Of a stretch of DNA of 64,000 bases, positions 11,950-25,465 are shown one piece after another. A model generated the notes under the pieces. The model saw only the letters and a program-made list of their open reading frames with translations, made no database searches and had not been told where the DNA came from. Position 1 is the stretch's first letter, and the number at the start of each line of letters is the position of its first letter. Source of the stretch: Sapria himalayana. Lineage: Eukaryota; Streptophyta; Magnoliopsida; Malpighiales; Rafflesiaceae. The position numbers and the translations under genes were made by a program. The DNA lies in NCBI GenBank assembly GCA_029783825.1, contig JAREIK010001718.1, forward strand, positions 3,352,898-3,416,897. Direction: 5' to 3'.

Positions 11950-13655
11950 ACTTTTGGCTTCATTGACATCATGTGCACATCAATTAACATATATCTTGAT
12001 AGAAATCTCACATATGAAATGTCTAAACTCTGACCATTTTGAAAGCTTTCACTTTCGATCATACAGAAGAAAATAACTCACAGAATTATCACTGTCATAC
12101 AAAACACTACCACTTGCATGTGTTCCATGACTTACCTATCATTATCAACCAATACCAATAAATGACTCCCACACTATGGTGAAATCCCATGGTTAGACAT
12201 TCTATATAATCTATATATCATTTGAAGGTAGTTCTTTGAGAATATACACAATAGATTGGTCATAAATATGTTTGTGCTTTCATATTCTTGAACTTTTATG
12301 AATCTTAATTTTCATGTATATGTAAAATTTATATGATAAGATTAGTATGACTAACACTTTTTTGTATCATACCTCATGAGTGTATTTCATCACTTACCTT
12401 TCATTGTCCATTATAGTCAATATGTACAAACTGATGATATAGTGAAAATTTTAAATCTTAGTTCTGAATAGTATCTACATTTATCAACATTCAAACCACA
12501 ATATTACCACAAATAAATATTATATAACACCAACATAACATAAATACAATAAATTAATCCTAGATTCTAATTTAGCTTGACACTGGAGAAGTATTCACAT
12601 GAGATGTCTGGTGTGACATCTCATGGAATTAAGGATTTCTAATGACAATCCTAGTGATGATCTAAGTCTCGAAACCTATTCTTAATTAATTTTTGCTTGC
12701 ATTCACCTTGGATTTGTCCCAAAGTGGGGGTTAGAAGTCATGATGCCTAGGGGTTTGTTTACACTTGGGCTTGAATTCTAATTTTTCATCTTTTTTTTGT
12801 GAAAAACTCTAAGTCTTCTTTTTATACATCAGATTCCATGTAAATCTTTAAGGTGGAAATCACAGTGCTAAGTTGAAGTCATGACTTCATCATGTATTTG
12901 AATCTTCTCTATAGCACAAATGTCATGACAATAAAAGAATACTAAATTTTGATAACTCTTATTTGGAGCACAAATTCACAATAACAAGAATGTCATGACT
13001 AAGATATATACTTTCTAGAATATAAAGTTGCAGTGGCAAGAATGACCATTATTAATGCTTTTATATTTTATAACACATATCCATGATAATAGAAAAGTTG
13101 TGACCAATATCATTGTTGTTTGGAGCACAAAGTCATGGTAAAAAAATATCACAACTAATATTTTATCTTTCTTGATCACAAAGTCATGATGATATGATTG
13201 CCATGATTGAGATAAATATTCTATAGAACATAAAGTTTTGACATAAATGATTACCACAACAAAAAATCTCTTGATGTCATTTAATTTTTTTCTATATATT
13301 AATTAAGTCATAACACTAAAAAATACTTGATTTTTTGTACTAGTATACTTGGTTGTTGCAAAGTAAAAATAAAATCATGACCATCAATGTGTTTAAGAAA
13401 TGGTGTAGCTGCAACTCCAATAAAATATCATAGTAACAAGATAATATTGTATAATAAAAAAATTATGACTACTTAGTAGTAGAGTCCCAACATACAAAAA
13501 TTTCCATGAATCATTTTGTAGAGCCATGACCAAGAAATAGCATCACAACTTCTCAATAGTTTTTTGAATAGAGTAAACAAGTTGTTACGTTGGATATATC
13601 TTGACTTTCCATTACTTTCCTATCATCCAAGTTATCACTCTACCAAGTTTATTAT
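11950..13655 (-). repeat. Long Athila-like LTR copy, minus orientation
   Basis: Read on the minus strand this follows the same order as the plus copies. The GGTAAGTCATGGAACACA-type block (at 12120-12160 and again near 12370-12420) is followed towards 13640 by TCATGAC-rich degenerate repeats. It lies tail-to-tail with the copy ending near 11940 and head-to-head with the one starting near 13656. Edges are approximate. Confidence 0.5.
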
Positions 13656-16110
13656 TTAGCACACTATGTACCAAATATTTTGGGTGATTTATGATGTATT
13701 TATTATTATTATTATTGTATTTATTTGACAATTTATTAAAGAGATTACATTAAATATATTTTTGAGAGAATTTGATAAATTTTAGTGAAATCATAGTTAT
13801 TTTGGGTGAAATAAGTAGACTTGGTAGAGCAAAGGCTTGGGAGGAGATAAGTAAAAGAGAGTCATGATATTTTTCATTTTATGACTTAAGTACACATTTT
13901 AGATCTTACTAGGTAGTTGTGTCATTCTTTCTTAATAAAAATTCTATAAAACTAGTTATGACAATCTTTGTATGTTATGCCTCAACCATAGAATTGTTAT
14001 AATCTTTTCATTATGTAACATAAACTTCATGGATGTAATAATTTCTTGGAGTCACAACCACACTAACTATAAAATATAAAAATAACTATGATATTATTTT
14101 TACATCGCAACACCCAAGCACTCCATTGGTATAATAAGTCAAGTCAATTTTCAGAGCAATGGTTTATTCTATACAAAGTCAAGATACCAAATATTTTGAG
14201 TCATGATATTATTTCTTCCATGATATTTTTTTCTAGTGAACATTTACTTTAGTCATAGTTTTTCCAATATCATGACTTTGTGATATAGCAAAAAAAAATA
14301 TCAATGTTATAACCATTTCGAATACCATGACTATGTGTTATAGAGAATAAATATTTTAGTTGTAGTCATTCCTAATTCCATGATATTTTGATATATAAAA
14401 AATATTAGTATAGCTATTCTTAGTACCATGACACTTTGTTCTAGAAAGAATTTTGTCTCAGTCATAACATGCTCAATACCGCAACATCATGCTATAGAGA
14501 GAAGTTAGTTAAGTCATGACATTCATTGTCACTATGACTTTGGTACTCTAGAGAGTACCTGGCATGACCAAAAAGTTATAACCTCAAGCTTGTGCCATGT
14601 ATTATAGCTTAAAGAAACACATGAATCCTTGAAGTATAAAAGTAATACTTAAGAAGAATTTATGAAAAAAGTAAGAGGGAAATTAGATTTTAAGCAATAA
14701 ACAACAACAAACTATAGACAACATGATTCCAGCCCCCTATTATGGGCAAATCTAAGGAAAACATGAGTAATATTGTTTCTCAAAATACTGAGAATTCTTG
14801 GTTTCACAAGATGTTTCTCAAAATATCTCATACAAAATCTATTTCAATGTTATTCAAAATATCTCATACAAAATCTACTTCAATGTTAGACTAAATTGAG
14901 ATTTGGGATTGGTTTAATATAAATGTATGTAATAAATGCATAATTTTATATGGTTTATGTTTGTGTTAATTTTATGATTTGAATATTGATGGATATGAAC
15001 ATTAATTAGAACAAGTATTTTGAGTTTTTCATGTAATATAGGTTTATGCACGTTGGTTGTAGTGGATGGTGACATGCATGTCACTGGACACACTCACTAG
15101 TGTGATAAAAAAATAAGTGACAGTCCTTTCAATCTTAATGCATGAGATTAAACTATGTATGAAAACCCGAGTTGAGGTAAATTAAACATTGCAAGTATTG
15201 TACTTACAAAGCCTAAGATACAAATGCATTAATGACTAACTCATTGTGCATATTCTAGAAGAACTAGCCTGGGGTGATATTAGTGTTAACAAGAATGTCT
15301 AACCTATGAGTTTCACCATAATGTAAGAGTTGTGTATTGGTCATGAAAGATGGTGATATGTAACTCATGAGGCACATGTAAGATGAGATATTTTGTATGG
15401 TTGTGACAATCTTATGAGTAAATTTTGCTTGTATGATTTTATATGTATAATTCATAGAAAAATGTATGTTAATTATCATGAGTATGACAATTACAAAGCC
15501 AAAAGTGTAAACATATTTATTCCATATTGTCTTGCATCTTTAAAATATATGGGGTTGAAGAATATACGAAGTGTATATTCAAAAATACTATCAATTGTAG
15601 CTGATATATTATATAAAAAGAGTAAATATGTGAATGACCAATGAATAGAATAACATATGGCTTTGGTAATGAAATACCAAATGGACAACTACGAGATGAT
15701 TATCCTTGGTAATGATAGTATAAGGATGATAGCCACATTATATTCTAAGAAGGCACTAAGGTATTTTCATACTAATATATCTTTCATCCAAAAATCAAAC
15801 ATAATATTGACCAAATACTAAGGAAATATTATCAAACACAAGAATGTGAATCAATCCTAGCGTCTAAGTATCTTTCTAAAAACCCAAATCCATCTACTCA
15901 ACTCGAGTAGCTATTAGTTAACTAATAATTGATCAAACTATCTACATAATCCTTACATAATCAATATCACGACTTATGTCAATTTTACAATTTGTATGAC
16001 CTATAATCTTGCATAACTACATTGAATAAAAGATAATTTTCTAACGAGGCTTTGGGATTATGTCAATTAATAATAAGTTTTGATAATTATATAAAGTCAG
16101 AATAAATTTT
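13656..16110 (+). repeat. Long Athila-like LTR copy, plus orientation
   Basis: Starts near TGTACCAAATATTTTGGG (about 13668). It carries the GACTTGGTAGAGCAAA block, then TCATGAC-rich degenerate repeats (13860-14570), then GGATGGTGACATGCATG (about 15063) and a second related block near 15349. A 36-bp direct duplication lies at about 14817-14888. The segment ends where an AT-rich leader and Athila gag begin, so it is best read as the 5' LTR of the element whose gag lies at 16.6-18.9 kb. Exact ends were not found. Confidence 0.52.
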
Positions 16111-16589
16111 TTGCACCATTGCAAGAGATTGTTTGATTATAATTTGATTAGTCAACTTGAATTGACATAACTATTCTCGCAAAATGATAATTTTGTTTCT
16201 ATTTATTTAGATATATTTATTATTTAGTGCTTATATTACATTTGTGTTTTATTTTGTTTATTTGTTTTGTAGTCATTGCACCTGGGTAAGCAAAAATTCT
16301 AGGACTAAGTTAACATATATAGACTCATAAGTTGAAAGAACAATGAGAGCACTACTATGATAAAGAGCTTAGAAAGAACATATAGAAGGAATTAGCAGCA
16401 ATAGAAACTATCAATGTGATAATGGATAGGCTATCTAATAGCCCAATCCTCAATGTACCTTGTGTGATTTTTGATGGTCTAATATGATGTATAACTATTT
16501 TAGGATTTGAATGTAGCATGCGCAAGTAAATTATTTTGGCTTGAATTTAAGTTTGATAATAATGACACAATAACATCAATATAGTGAAA

Positions 16590-17010
16590 ATAATTCAGAT
16601 AGCCACGCCACAACGTTCTTAGAGTTGTATAATACTATGAAGATGAACAAAGTTAGCTCGAATGTGATATGGTATTTGATTGAGAGTTGGAATGAACTTG
16701 TGCATGCCTTTGTCACCAAATTCTTTCCACCTCAAATCACATTTCAACTATGATGAGAGATAAACTAATTTCAATAAGTAGAGCATGAGGCATTATATAA
16801 TGCTTGGGATTGATTCTTAGAGCTTTCGAGAAGATACTTGCAACATGGATTTGAATTGTGATTCCAAGCTTAGACTTTCATTAATGGGTTGAACTATATG
16901 ATGAGGTACATGATTGATGCAACCCCAAATATTTCTATTATGAACAAATCACTAGAAGATCATATTATTTATTTGAAGTACTAGCAAAAAATAACTATTA
17001 AACTCTTAAT
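16590..17010 (+). pseudogene. Athila-type (Ty3-gypsy) gag remnant
   Basis: Three-frame reading recovers the Retrotrans_gag signature. TFLELYNTMKMNKVSSNVIW is followed by ESWNELVHAFVTKFFPPQI, then a block with an ALYNAWD-like stretch and YLQHGFEL, then FINGLNYMMRYMIDATP. This order is that of plant Athila gag. It needs several frame changes and passes many stops, so it is long dead. No start codon can be assigned. Gag would build the particle of a Ty3-gypsy retrotransposon. The same domain recurs at 38.3 kb. Confidence 0.75.
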
Positions 17011-17186
17011 AATCTAGTATTAAGAAGCATGCAAGCTAGACTGCTGGAATTAGACATATTGACAATAATGGATGCCAAGTTTGATGCATTTGTTAATGAG
17101 TTTGGAGCTCAAAATGAAAAATGATTAAGTGTGTGAAAAATTACTATTTTTCAATAGGAGGAAATAATAATTTTCGACCATGTATA

Positions 17187-18850
17187 TCAAGTAGAGGAAG
17201 CTAATATTTTGTAGAACAAAATATACATATTCAAACCCAACAATAATGTATCCACACACACTACCATCTAAATGTGAGAAAATATGAAAACCTATTATAT
17301 GAGAGTTATGAGAATTTGTAGTGGAACATTAGTCGAATTCAAAAGAATTTTGGAAATAACTCATAATGTCATCAATTTCAAGGAGCCTCAAACTCAAATT
17401 TCAACCACATGAAGGGAGTAGAAAGTCATTACTTGAAGATAATATATTTGCCTTGCTCATAGAGATAGAAAAGAAATGATGTTCCTGAAAACTATATAGA
17501 ACATATTGAAATATGGCTAGAACTTATGAACATGGCAATAAAGTTCATTGAGAATTAACTTAGACAACTAGCATTATTGATGAAGGAAATGAACATAAAT
17601 GAACTATTGAGAGATACTAAGGAAAATCCAAATAAGTACATGCCTATTTCATTAAGAAGCAACAAATAATTTTTAGGGACAACTATGAGAGAATCATATT
17701 TAGTAGTAATAGTTGTTATGACTTAATTAAATACCTAATATTATAGCTAGGTGCATCCCAAAAGTATCAAGTAGAGGAAGCCAATTTTTTGTAGAATAAA
17801 GGGTACATATCATCACCCAACAACAATGTTCACACACACTATCATTTAAATGTAAGAAATGATGAAAAGTTATCATATAAGAGTGATGAGAATGTGTAGA
17901 AGAATATTAGTTAATTAAAATATTTTGAGAATAACTTAATGAGTTATTAATTTCAAGAAGCCTCAAGCTCAAATTTCGACCACCTGATGGGAGTAGAAAA
18001 GTCATCACTTGAAGACAATATACTTGACTTCTAATGGAGACAAGAAAAAAAATGATCCTAAAGAAAACTAAATGGAATTAATTGAAATGAGACTAGAACT
18101 TGTGAATATGGAAATATAGTTTATTAAGAATCAACTTAGATAACTAGTACTATCAATAAAAAAGATGAACATGATTGAACAACCAAGTGATACTAAGAGA
18201 AATATAAAGAAGTTCCTATCAATTTTATTAAGAGAAATATAATTTTATGAATAAGTGCATCCCAAAAGTATCAAGTGGAGGAAGCAAATATTTTATAGAA
18301 TAAAGGATATATATTCCAACTGAATAATAATGCCCCACACACTACTATTTTAACATGAGAAATCTAAAAAAATAGATCATATAAGAGTTATGCAAATGTA
18401 TAATAGAATGTTAGCTAATTTCAGAAGAATTTTGGGAATAACACAATGGATTATTAATTTCAAGGAGCCTCAAGCTCAAATTTAAACCCCCCAAATGGAG
18501 TAGAAAATACATCACTTGAAGACAATATATTTACCTTCTTCATGGAGACAAAGAAAAGAAATGATCTTCAAGAAAACTAAATAGAACAAATTAAAATGAG
18601 GCTAAAACTCATGAATGTGGCAATAGAGATCATTAAAAATTAACTTAGACAACTAGTACTATTATTGAAGAAGATGAACATGAATGAACTACCAAGTGAT
18701 ATTGAGACAAATCAAAAGCAGTACAAGTCCATTTCATTTGAAGTAATAAAGAATTAAAGGAGACAACTATAAGGAAATCAACCTTGGTAGTGATGATATT
18801 ATGATTTTGTTACAATATCTAATTTTATGCTTAAGTGCATCTCAAAAGCT
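17187..18850 (+). pseudogene. Athila gag C-terminal region in three tandem copies
   Basis: Three direct copies start with a TATCAAGTAGAGGAAGC-type block near 17187, 17766 and 18269, 500-580 bp each. Every copy runs through NNNVPTHYHL-like, INFKEPQAQI-like, SSLEDNIF, a QLRQLVLL-like stretch and a PSDTKENPK-like end, then an ISL.S block. That wording matches the tail of plant Athila gag (from knowledge of the family). Each copy has stops. A normal element has one such region, so the triplication is unusual. The internal region ends here without protease or polymerase. Confidence 0.7.
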
Positions 18851-21439
18851 AGTTAGGCAATGATCACTCATCCAACATCATTTTACAAGTATATAGGTCA
18901 TACAAGAAATAAAAAAGTGCTTTAGTCAAATATCGATCTCACATGAATTGCATACACATATTAGACCATTCAATGATAATTAATAGCTACTGTAGTAGGC
19001 ATGATAAATAGGATTCAAGTTATAAAACCTAGATTCTAGGGTTGATTCATATTTTTATTTATGAAAAAATTTATAAATAGTCTTATTGTGATTATGCTCA
19101 ATCATAGTTAGAAGATGATATAAGTATAAAATGACATCTTTCCCTACTAGAATACAAGGTGGTTATTAGTTATAAAGCCATTCCAAAAGGTGGTCATTTC
19201 ATAACTATTCCATTAATGCTTTACTATTGAGACAAGAAAAATCATTCATATTTAGAGGTCATTCACAAGTCCTCACCTTTCAGCTTTATTTGTGATATAC
19301 TTGCACAATTTAGATATGTTTTTCCTTTGTGTTTTATAGGTGACAACCATATGAGCAAATGTAACTTGTAGGACTATGACCACCATATGAGCAAATGTAA
19401 CTTGTAGGACTATGACCACCATATGAATCAAATCTATTTGTGCTTATCAAATGGCTTATCTATCACCATCCCCCACTATGACTAGAGACTTGCATTCTAA
19501 AGATGAAACCCATAAAAAAATATTCTATTTACCACTCATTATTAATTGAGAGTTTGTTGTTCTCTTAGACATACATAATGAAGTAGCCTATGGGGGTATT
19601 CATACTTTTGACTTTGTAGGTGTTATACTAACAATGGTTAAATATACCTCAATCTTGAGTTTTTTCATATTAATTTATATCATACATCATAGTCAGAAGG
19701 GCTATCACTTTCTTCCTATTATATGCATGAGTATATTTCGTGACTGACATCTCACCATCAACCATTCCAATAATGCACAAAATTACCAATATCTAAAACC
19801 TTAGTCTTAGTTCTATTTAATTATGAAATCATCAATACTCAAATAATATCACAATAGAATAATATATTAAATATTAAATATAACATTTATTATAATAAAT
19901 ATATTACAACATTCATATATTCAATTTTAGCCTAACATTTGAAAGAATAATAGACAAGACAAGTAAAAATTCATCTCATATAAATTTGGCAGTCTAATTT
20001 TAACTATCGAAAAAATATATGTTTCAAAACATAAATCTCTCAAAACTCTTTCAATTTCACTTTTATTTATCCCTAAAACAAGTTCGAAATATGTGCTAAA
20101 CTCCTAGGATTTATACATGTGCCTTATATTGCCCTTGTTGCTAATGCATCACCTTGAAATTGGAGTTGCTGAGCACATTGGGTCATCTTCTTTATGCCTC
20201 TCATACATCTCCTTTTGGCTACATAGGGATTTCCTTATATACCTGAGCATCTAGTATGTGTTTTTTATTTGGAAGTCATGGTGCTAAATAAAAGGCATGG
20301 CTTTAGTCTTTCAATTTTATAACACAAAGGTGTTGTGAAATCCCGAAAAAATGAATAAATAACTAACATAATTTGATTTCTGGAAAAAAAAGGGCAAAAT
20401 GGATGTTGTTATTGAATTTGTCTTGGAAAATATAGCTGCGGTGTCAAATTTCGTTAAATTCTGAGAAAATCAGAATTTATTATATTTTTATTTAATTAAA
20501 TAATTATTAGAATATTTAGAAAAAAAATTGCTTAGCCGAAAGACTGCGCCATGTCGTCCGCACATGGATGTGCCTGCGCGGGCAGTCCATTGGCTGTCCA
20601 GGTGTCAACCCAAAAAAAAAATTTATTAATTAATGATAATAATTATAGGAAAAAAAAACAAAAACAAGTAAAACATCAAGAATCCAGAAAATGGGGGGGG
20701 GGGGGGGGGGGGGAGAGGCCGAAAATAAATGTTCTGTGCCGGAGATATACAGAGGAAAAAATATATGTAAATTTTCTTTTAATTGTAATGGATTATTCTG
20801 AAATCAGAATGAAATAGTCAAAGAACTAAAGTTATTCTACACGACGAGATCTTCATATTGATATCAAATTTATAAAGTTTCTGTGAAATTTTCCGAAAGA
20901 TAGCGATTTTCTCTTATCAGAACTTTTTTCTATTTAATGGCCAGAAATGATCATGTTTTATATTTCAATTCGAATTGTTAGAAATTTTATTGAAAATAAT
21001 TAAATGGTGAAAAGTTTCAGTATTTTGTTTAATAAAAGTTAGTGCTGGATGAATTGGATTTTGATTATTATAATTGTATCTAAAATATGGGTTAAATTAG
21101 ATATGACATAATTGCATTTCATATGCATGGAAACATTCCATATACATGGGTGGGTGCATGATATATATGTATATATAAAGGTATATGAATGGTATTTAGC
21201 GAACTCGAATTGGGACAACGTCCAGACTGAGTTGCACCGGATTTTATTTGGTACATGGTTATTATAGATTGTAAACTCTTTTTTGGGACAACGTCTAGGC
21301 AGAGTTATGGATATGCATATTTCTCGGAGTAAATCCAAGAAAATCATATTTTATTCGGATAAATGTCCAATATATTTTTTGGAGGAGGTCCATATTTTTC
21401 AGAATAATTCCAAAAAAATAAATATTTCTATTGATATAT

Positions 21440-21470
<31 letters not shown>

Positions 21471-22620
21471 TATCTATATATAATATGTCACCCTTGGCTT
21501 CGGCTTGTGTGAGGGAGTCGATGAGACTCAGGAATATTGGCATATAAATATTTCATCCATAATTGCATTCATATAAACATTATACTTGAATGGGTGTTGA
21601 TATATATTTATGATGTTTTACGTGCACTTAGGTAGGGAGTAACTCTGAAAAAGTTCACCTTTATTGAGCTTTGCTCACTCCGTTTGTGGGACCCATTTTC
21701 AGTTACAGGTTCATGACAGATGACAGATCCACATACGGGATCGCACATGTGAAGGGAAGCCGGTTGTGGCTTAAATAATATATTGTGTGTTTTCTTTCTT
21801 CCACTGAGCAAAAAAATGTAAAACGAAAAGAAAATGTATTGTACATTTGAGTAAATTTTATTTTATTGCATATTGTATTGTGTGATGGAATGAATGGGAC
21901 CCCCTGGGGGATGAGGTGTCACATGTGTGATGCTAGGTACAAGTTGCAACCCTTGGCTTTTTCTTCTACTTGACGATCATGATATTGAGAAAAACTATGA
22001 TAATATTTTAGCCTTTGTAACACAAAGTCACAATAGTAGAATGTAGCCTTGGCTTGTGTATTTAGTCTTGATAACCCAGTGTTGTGGTACTAAATGTGGC
22101 CACAAGTCCTTTTTCTTCTGTAGCATGAGGTCTAACATTGATGAATGACTGTAGCATTGGTTTCTTTGTTAAGCCAAGAATCATGATACTTGTGTTGACC
22201 CCAACTTAAGTTTGGCTCTATGTAACATTCTATAGCCAGAGGTTATGATGCCAAATCAATGTCATAGCTTTGGCTTGAGTAATTTGTGATTTAGTAAAGG
22301 AAGTCATTACATCTAAATGCTACCATGATTTTTAGCACTAGTGAGGTACTTAGTTATTGTGACATGAAATTAATGTCGTACCTAAAAAATTATTTTGAGC
22401 TAATTCAATTATGACTCCAAGCAATCTTCATAGCTAAAAGAAAATGTTAAATAGTAAAAAATTATGTCAATCAAGTAATAGTGTTGTGGCATATGAAGAT
22501 TTTTATGACTATGTGTGTAGAGTTTCAATTAAGAATGGATGTCAAAACTAATCTATGAGTATCCAAAGGTATAATCAAGTCGTAGCATGCCATATACTAT
22601 AATTTGTATAACCCCCTGCT
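18851..22620 (-). repeat. Long Athila-like LTR copy, minus orientation (split by a solo LTR)
   Basis: Outside 20334-21923 the sequence reads on the minus strand like the other long LTR copies: a TGATAGATAAGCCATTTGATAA-like block near 19445-19470, GATGTCAGTCACGAAATATAC near 19730-19757, and TCATGAC-rich repeats at 21960-22560. A 36-bp perfect duplication lies at about 19347-19418. The copy is diverged and its edges are uncertain. Confidence 0.42.
20334..21923 (+). mobile_element. Solo LTR of a gypsy-like retrotransposon
   Basis: Starts TGTGAAATCCCG and ends GGGGATGAGGTGTCACA, a TG...CA pair with C-rich and G-rich ends, as in LTRs of plant chromovirus (Tekay-like) Ty3-gypsy elements. The flanking pentamers are GGTGT (20329-20333) and TGTGT (21924-21928), a 4 of 5 match. 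The two flanks rejoin into one degenerate repeat, as expected for an insertion. It includes a 21-base G run (20693-20713) and a TA tract (about 21433-21482). A TATATATAAAG at about 21171-21181 is a possible promoter. No internal domain is present. Confidence 0.72.
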
Positions 22621-23063
22621 CCCCTTCTTATCATCAACTCCACTAAATAACATATTTCATATTAAAACTCTCAATTTCATAACTATAAGCTAAAATCCTT
22701 TAAAACTAAGTTTTTGTAAAATTATTACAAAATAATTATTTTTTCATACAAAACACAAGGAAATCATACTAAATAGTAAGTATTATTCAGTATTTGGCAT
22801 ACTAAAAAAATTCATAGACTAAAAGTATTACTTATCCTCAAGCAATCCATCTATCAATGACAAAATATTTATATAGATTAATTTTTTATGTGTTTGTTAT
22901 GACTAAGTCAGAGTAGCATAGTATACTATGATGGTAAGGTTACTTATTTTTATGATTAGTTAAAAGTTCATGGTAGGGTTTGAGTTCCGTGATTAACTTT
23001 CAAGATTAATAAATAGTTCTATATTTTATGACTGCCTACATATCATTATCACATCACATAGTG
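22621..23063. other. AT-rich DNA with no recognised feature
   Basis: No open frame, repeat match or structural signal was recognised. It lies between a minus-orientation LTR copy and the hAT-type element that starts at 23064. The last 60 bases resemble the LTR region that resumes after that element, so part is probably LTR. Confidence 0.4.
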
Positions 23064-24220
23064 TTAGAGGTGTTAAATGGGCTATGTCATGCAGGCACGC
23101 CCCATTTTGCTAGGCATGACAATGACATCGTGCTATGCCAGACATGACATCGTGCTATGCCAGACATGACATCGTGCTATGCCAGACATGACATCGTGCT
23201 ATGCAAGACATGACATGATATAATTGATGTGTCATGCCTAGTACAACATGGAAATACTTTGGCTAGCTCAGCATAACACGGTGGAATGGTTGAGTGTAAC
23301 GGATGCAAAAGGGCTAGCCAACCAGGGCATAGCCCGGGGCATGGCCCGACTGAGTTGTGCTAGGCCTGGCATGACATGGTCTAGAACCATGTCTGGAACC
23401 ATGTTGTGCCAACTCGAGGCACGACTCATGTCATGCTAGGCTAGGAGGTTTTGGGCCTCATGTCGGGCCAATTACAACCTGGCTGCCTGGCCCATCGACA
23501 TGGTCCAACAACATGATAAGCTACTATTCTTGGACCGGGTTTGGGGAGAAGTCCGATTAGACCGTGTTCGACCCAGCATGGATATTTTTTAAAAAAATAT
23601 TTTTTTATTAAAAAAAACTAGCACTGTTTTTACATGTGGTGGGGTTTCTTAAAAAACTACCATGTATTTAGCTAAGGGCATCCTCATGGGACGGTCAACC
23701 CCACTGCCCACGTGGTGTGCTAGGCCATGTGGGACAATTAGGTTCGCGGACCGTGCTAGGCTAGGAGGCTCTGGGCCTCATGCCGGGCCAATGCATGATT
23801 CGGCTGCCTGGCCCGTCAGCACATCCCAGTGGTATAGTAGACTACCATGCTTGGACCGAGTTTCGGGCGAGGTCCGATTGGACAACACTCAACCCACCTA
23901 ATTATTTAAAAAAAATAATTTTTTTTTTAAAAAACCAGCCCCACTTTTTACATGTGGTGGGTTTTCTTTAAAAACTACCATGTGTTTGGCAATAAACACC
24001 TGCATACAATGGTCGGGCCTATAGTTCGGGTCATGCCGAAATATTGTACCTTTGGGCCATAATATTGTGTCATGCCTGGCCTGGCATGAGGCTCGGGTTA
24101 CCTCGGCATGGCACGGGTCTAGGCACAAGTCTGGACCATGTTGAGCCAGGCTAGGCACGATTGAGTCGGACCATGCCTCAGGCCAGGCTCGAGCTGCCTA
24201 GCCCCGTTTGACACCTCTAA
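23064..24220. mobile_element. Non-autonomous hAT-type element with internal repeats
   Basis: Ends are TTAGAGGTGTTAAATGGGC and its inverse GCCCCGTTTGACACCTCTAA. The flanking octamers ACATAGTG (23056-23063) and CCATAATC (24221-24228) agree at 5 of 8, a decayed hAT target duplication. The interior has four 22-bp repeats (23124-23211) and a direct duplication of about 319 bp (TGGACCG(G/A)GTTT near 23533 and 23852, each followed by an AT-rich block and TTTTTACATGTGGTGG). No transposase frame exists. It sits inside a minus-orientation long LTR copy. Confidence 0.75.
23124..23211 (+). repeat. Four tandem 22-bp repeats
   Basis: Units at 23124, 23146, 23168 and 23190, each beginning GACATCGTGCTATGCCAGA. 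The first three are identical and the last has one change (CCAG to CAAG). There are no spacers between units. It is a subterminal minisatellite of the hAT-type element. Confidence 0.9.
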
Positions 24221-24227
24221 CCATAAT

Positions 24228-25465
24228 CAATATGCATAAACCTATGATACAGTGAAAATTCTAAATTTTCATTTTAAATAACATTTATATCCATTTACAT
24301 CTAATCACTAACATTACCACAATCATAAACTTTATAAAATCAAATCATCATTACACAAGTATGTAATACTAATCCTAGATCTTAATTTAGCCTAATATTG
24401 AGGAAGAATTCATGTGAGATATTTAGATAGATATTCATGGTGGAATTTAGGATTCTCATTGAAAACTCACATAATGATCTAAGTCTCAAAACATAATATC
24501 CAATAAAATTTACTCATCTTTGCCTTAGATTAGCTTCTTATTAGGAGTTGGAATCATACCATCTATGGGTTTTTGCATTCTCTTGGATCAATAGGAAATT
24601 TACCTCTCCTCTTTATTTTTTAATTTCTACAAGTGTTGTTTTCGTACTTCATGATCTATGTGATTTTTTAAGCTAGAAGACATGACACTGACTTGTGATC
24701 ATGACTTTATTATCTCATCGAATCTTCTTTAGAGTACAAAAAACATTGTGCCAATGCAAGACACGACTTAAGTAACTTTTCTCTAGAGCACGATGTCATG
24801 ATATTAGGAACTAGGGAAGGGTCCTAATGGAAGGATTGAGAGAAGTTCTCTTTAGAACACAGCCATAGAGCTGATAATGATTGACTTTGTTCATTTATAT
24901 CTATAGAAAAATATCTTAGAACTAGGAAAGGTTTCAACTGATGCATTTACTATCTGGAATACAAAGCCACAATCCTAGGAATGATTACAACTTTATACCC
25001 ATGAGATACTAGGCTATCACGATGTAAAAATAAGGTCATGACATCGTTTTGTTTTAGAGTTGGTGTGGTTGTGACTTAGAAATTATTATAGTCACAAAGT
25101 TTATGTTGCAGAATGACAATATTTTTTCATCTCAGTGGTAGAGTTATAACGTACAAATATTACCATGACTAGTTTTATTGAGTTTTGACCAAAAAAAGAT
25201 GATGCAACTACTCAATAAAATCCAGGAAGGTATACCCAAGTTGTGACTTAGGAAATGTCATAACTCTTCATTGTTTCTCTCTCCTACAAGTCTTCACTCC
25301 ACCAAGTCTAGTAATTCACCCACAATAACTATGTTTTTACTGATATTATTCAAATTCTTTTAAAATAAATATTTAGTAAAATTTTTCAATTAAATGTTCA
25401 AATACATATAAACAAATCAGTAAATACATAACAAATTACCCAAAAAGAATTAGTACATGGAGTGT
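24228..25465 (-). repeat. Long Athila-like LTR copy, minus orientation
   Basis: Parallels 12420-13655: AATATGCATAAACCTATGATACAGTG (about 24229) matches AATATGTACAAACTGATGATATAGTG (12420). It then continues with GTAT.TAAG blocks and TCATGAC-rich repeats to about 25330. The start block (read on minus) TGTACTAATTCTTTTTGGG lies near 25440-25458. It is joined head-to-head with the plus copy to its right. Confidence 0.5.

Noticed and set aside
15264..15688. Frames of 65-83 codons near 15.3-15.7 kb
   Set aside because: They lie within a long LTR copy, overlap on both strands and show no domain. The paralogous LTR copies do not keep these frames.
21283..21543. Frames on both strands ending in Ile-Tyr repeats
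   Set aside because: Produced by the TA microsatellite of the solo LTR.
23124..23211. Regular short repeats that could suggest a CRISPR array
   Set aside because: Units of 22 bp follow each other without spacers, in a plant transposon. It is a minisatellite.
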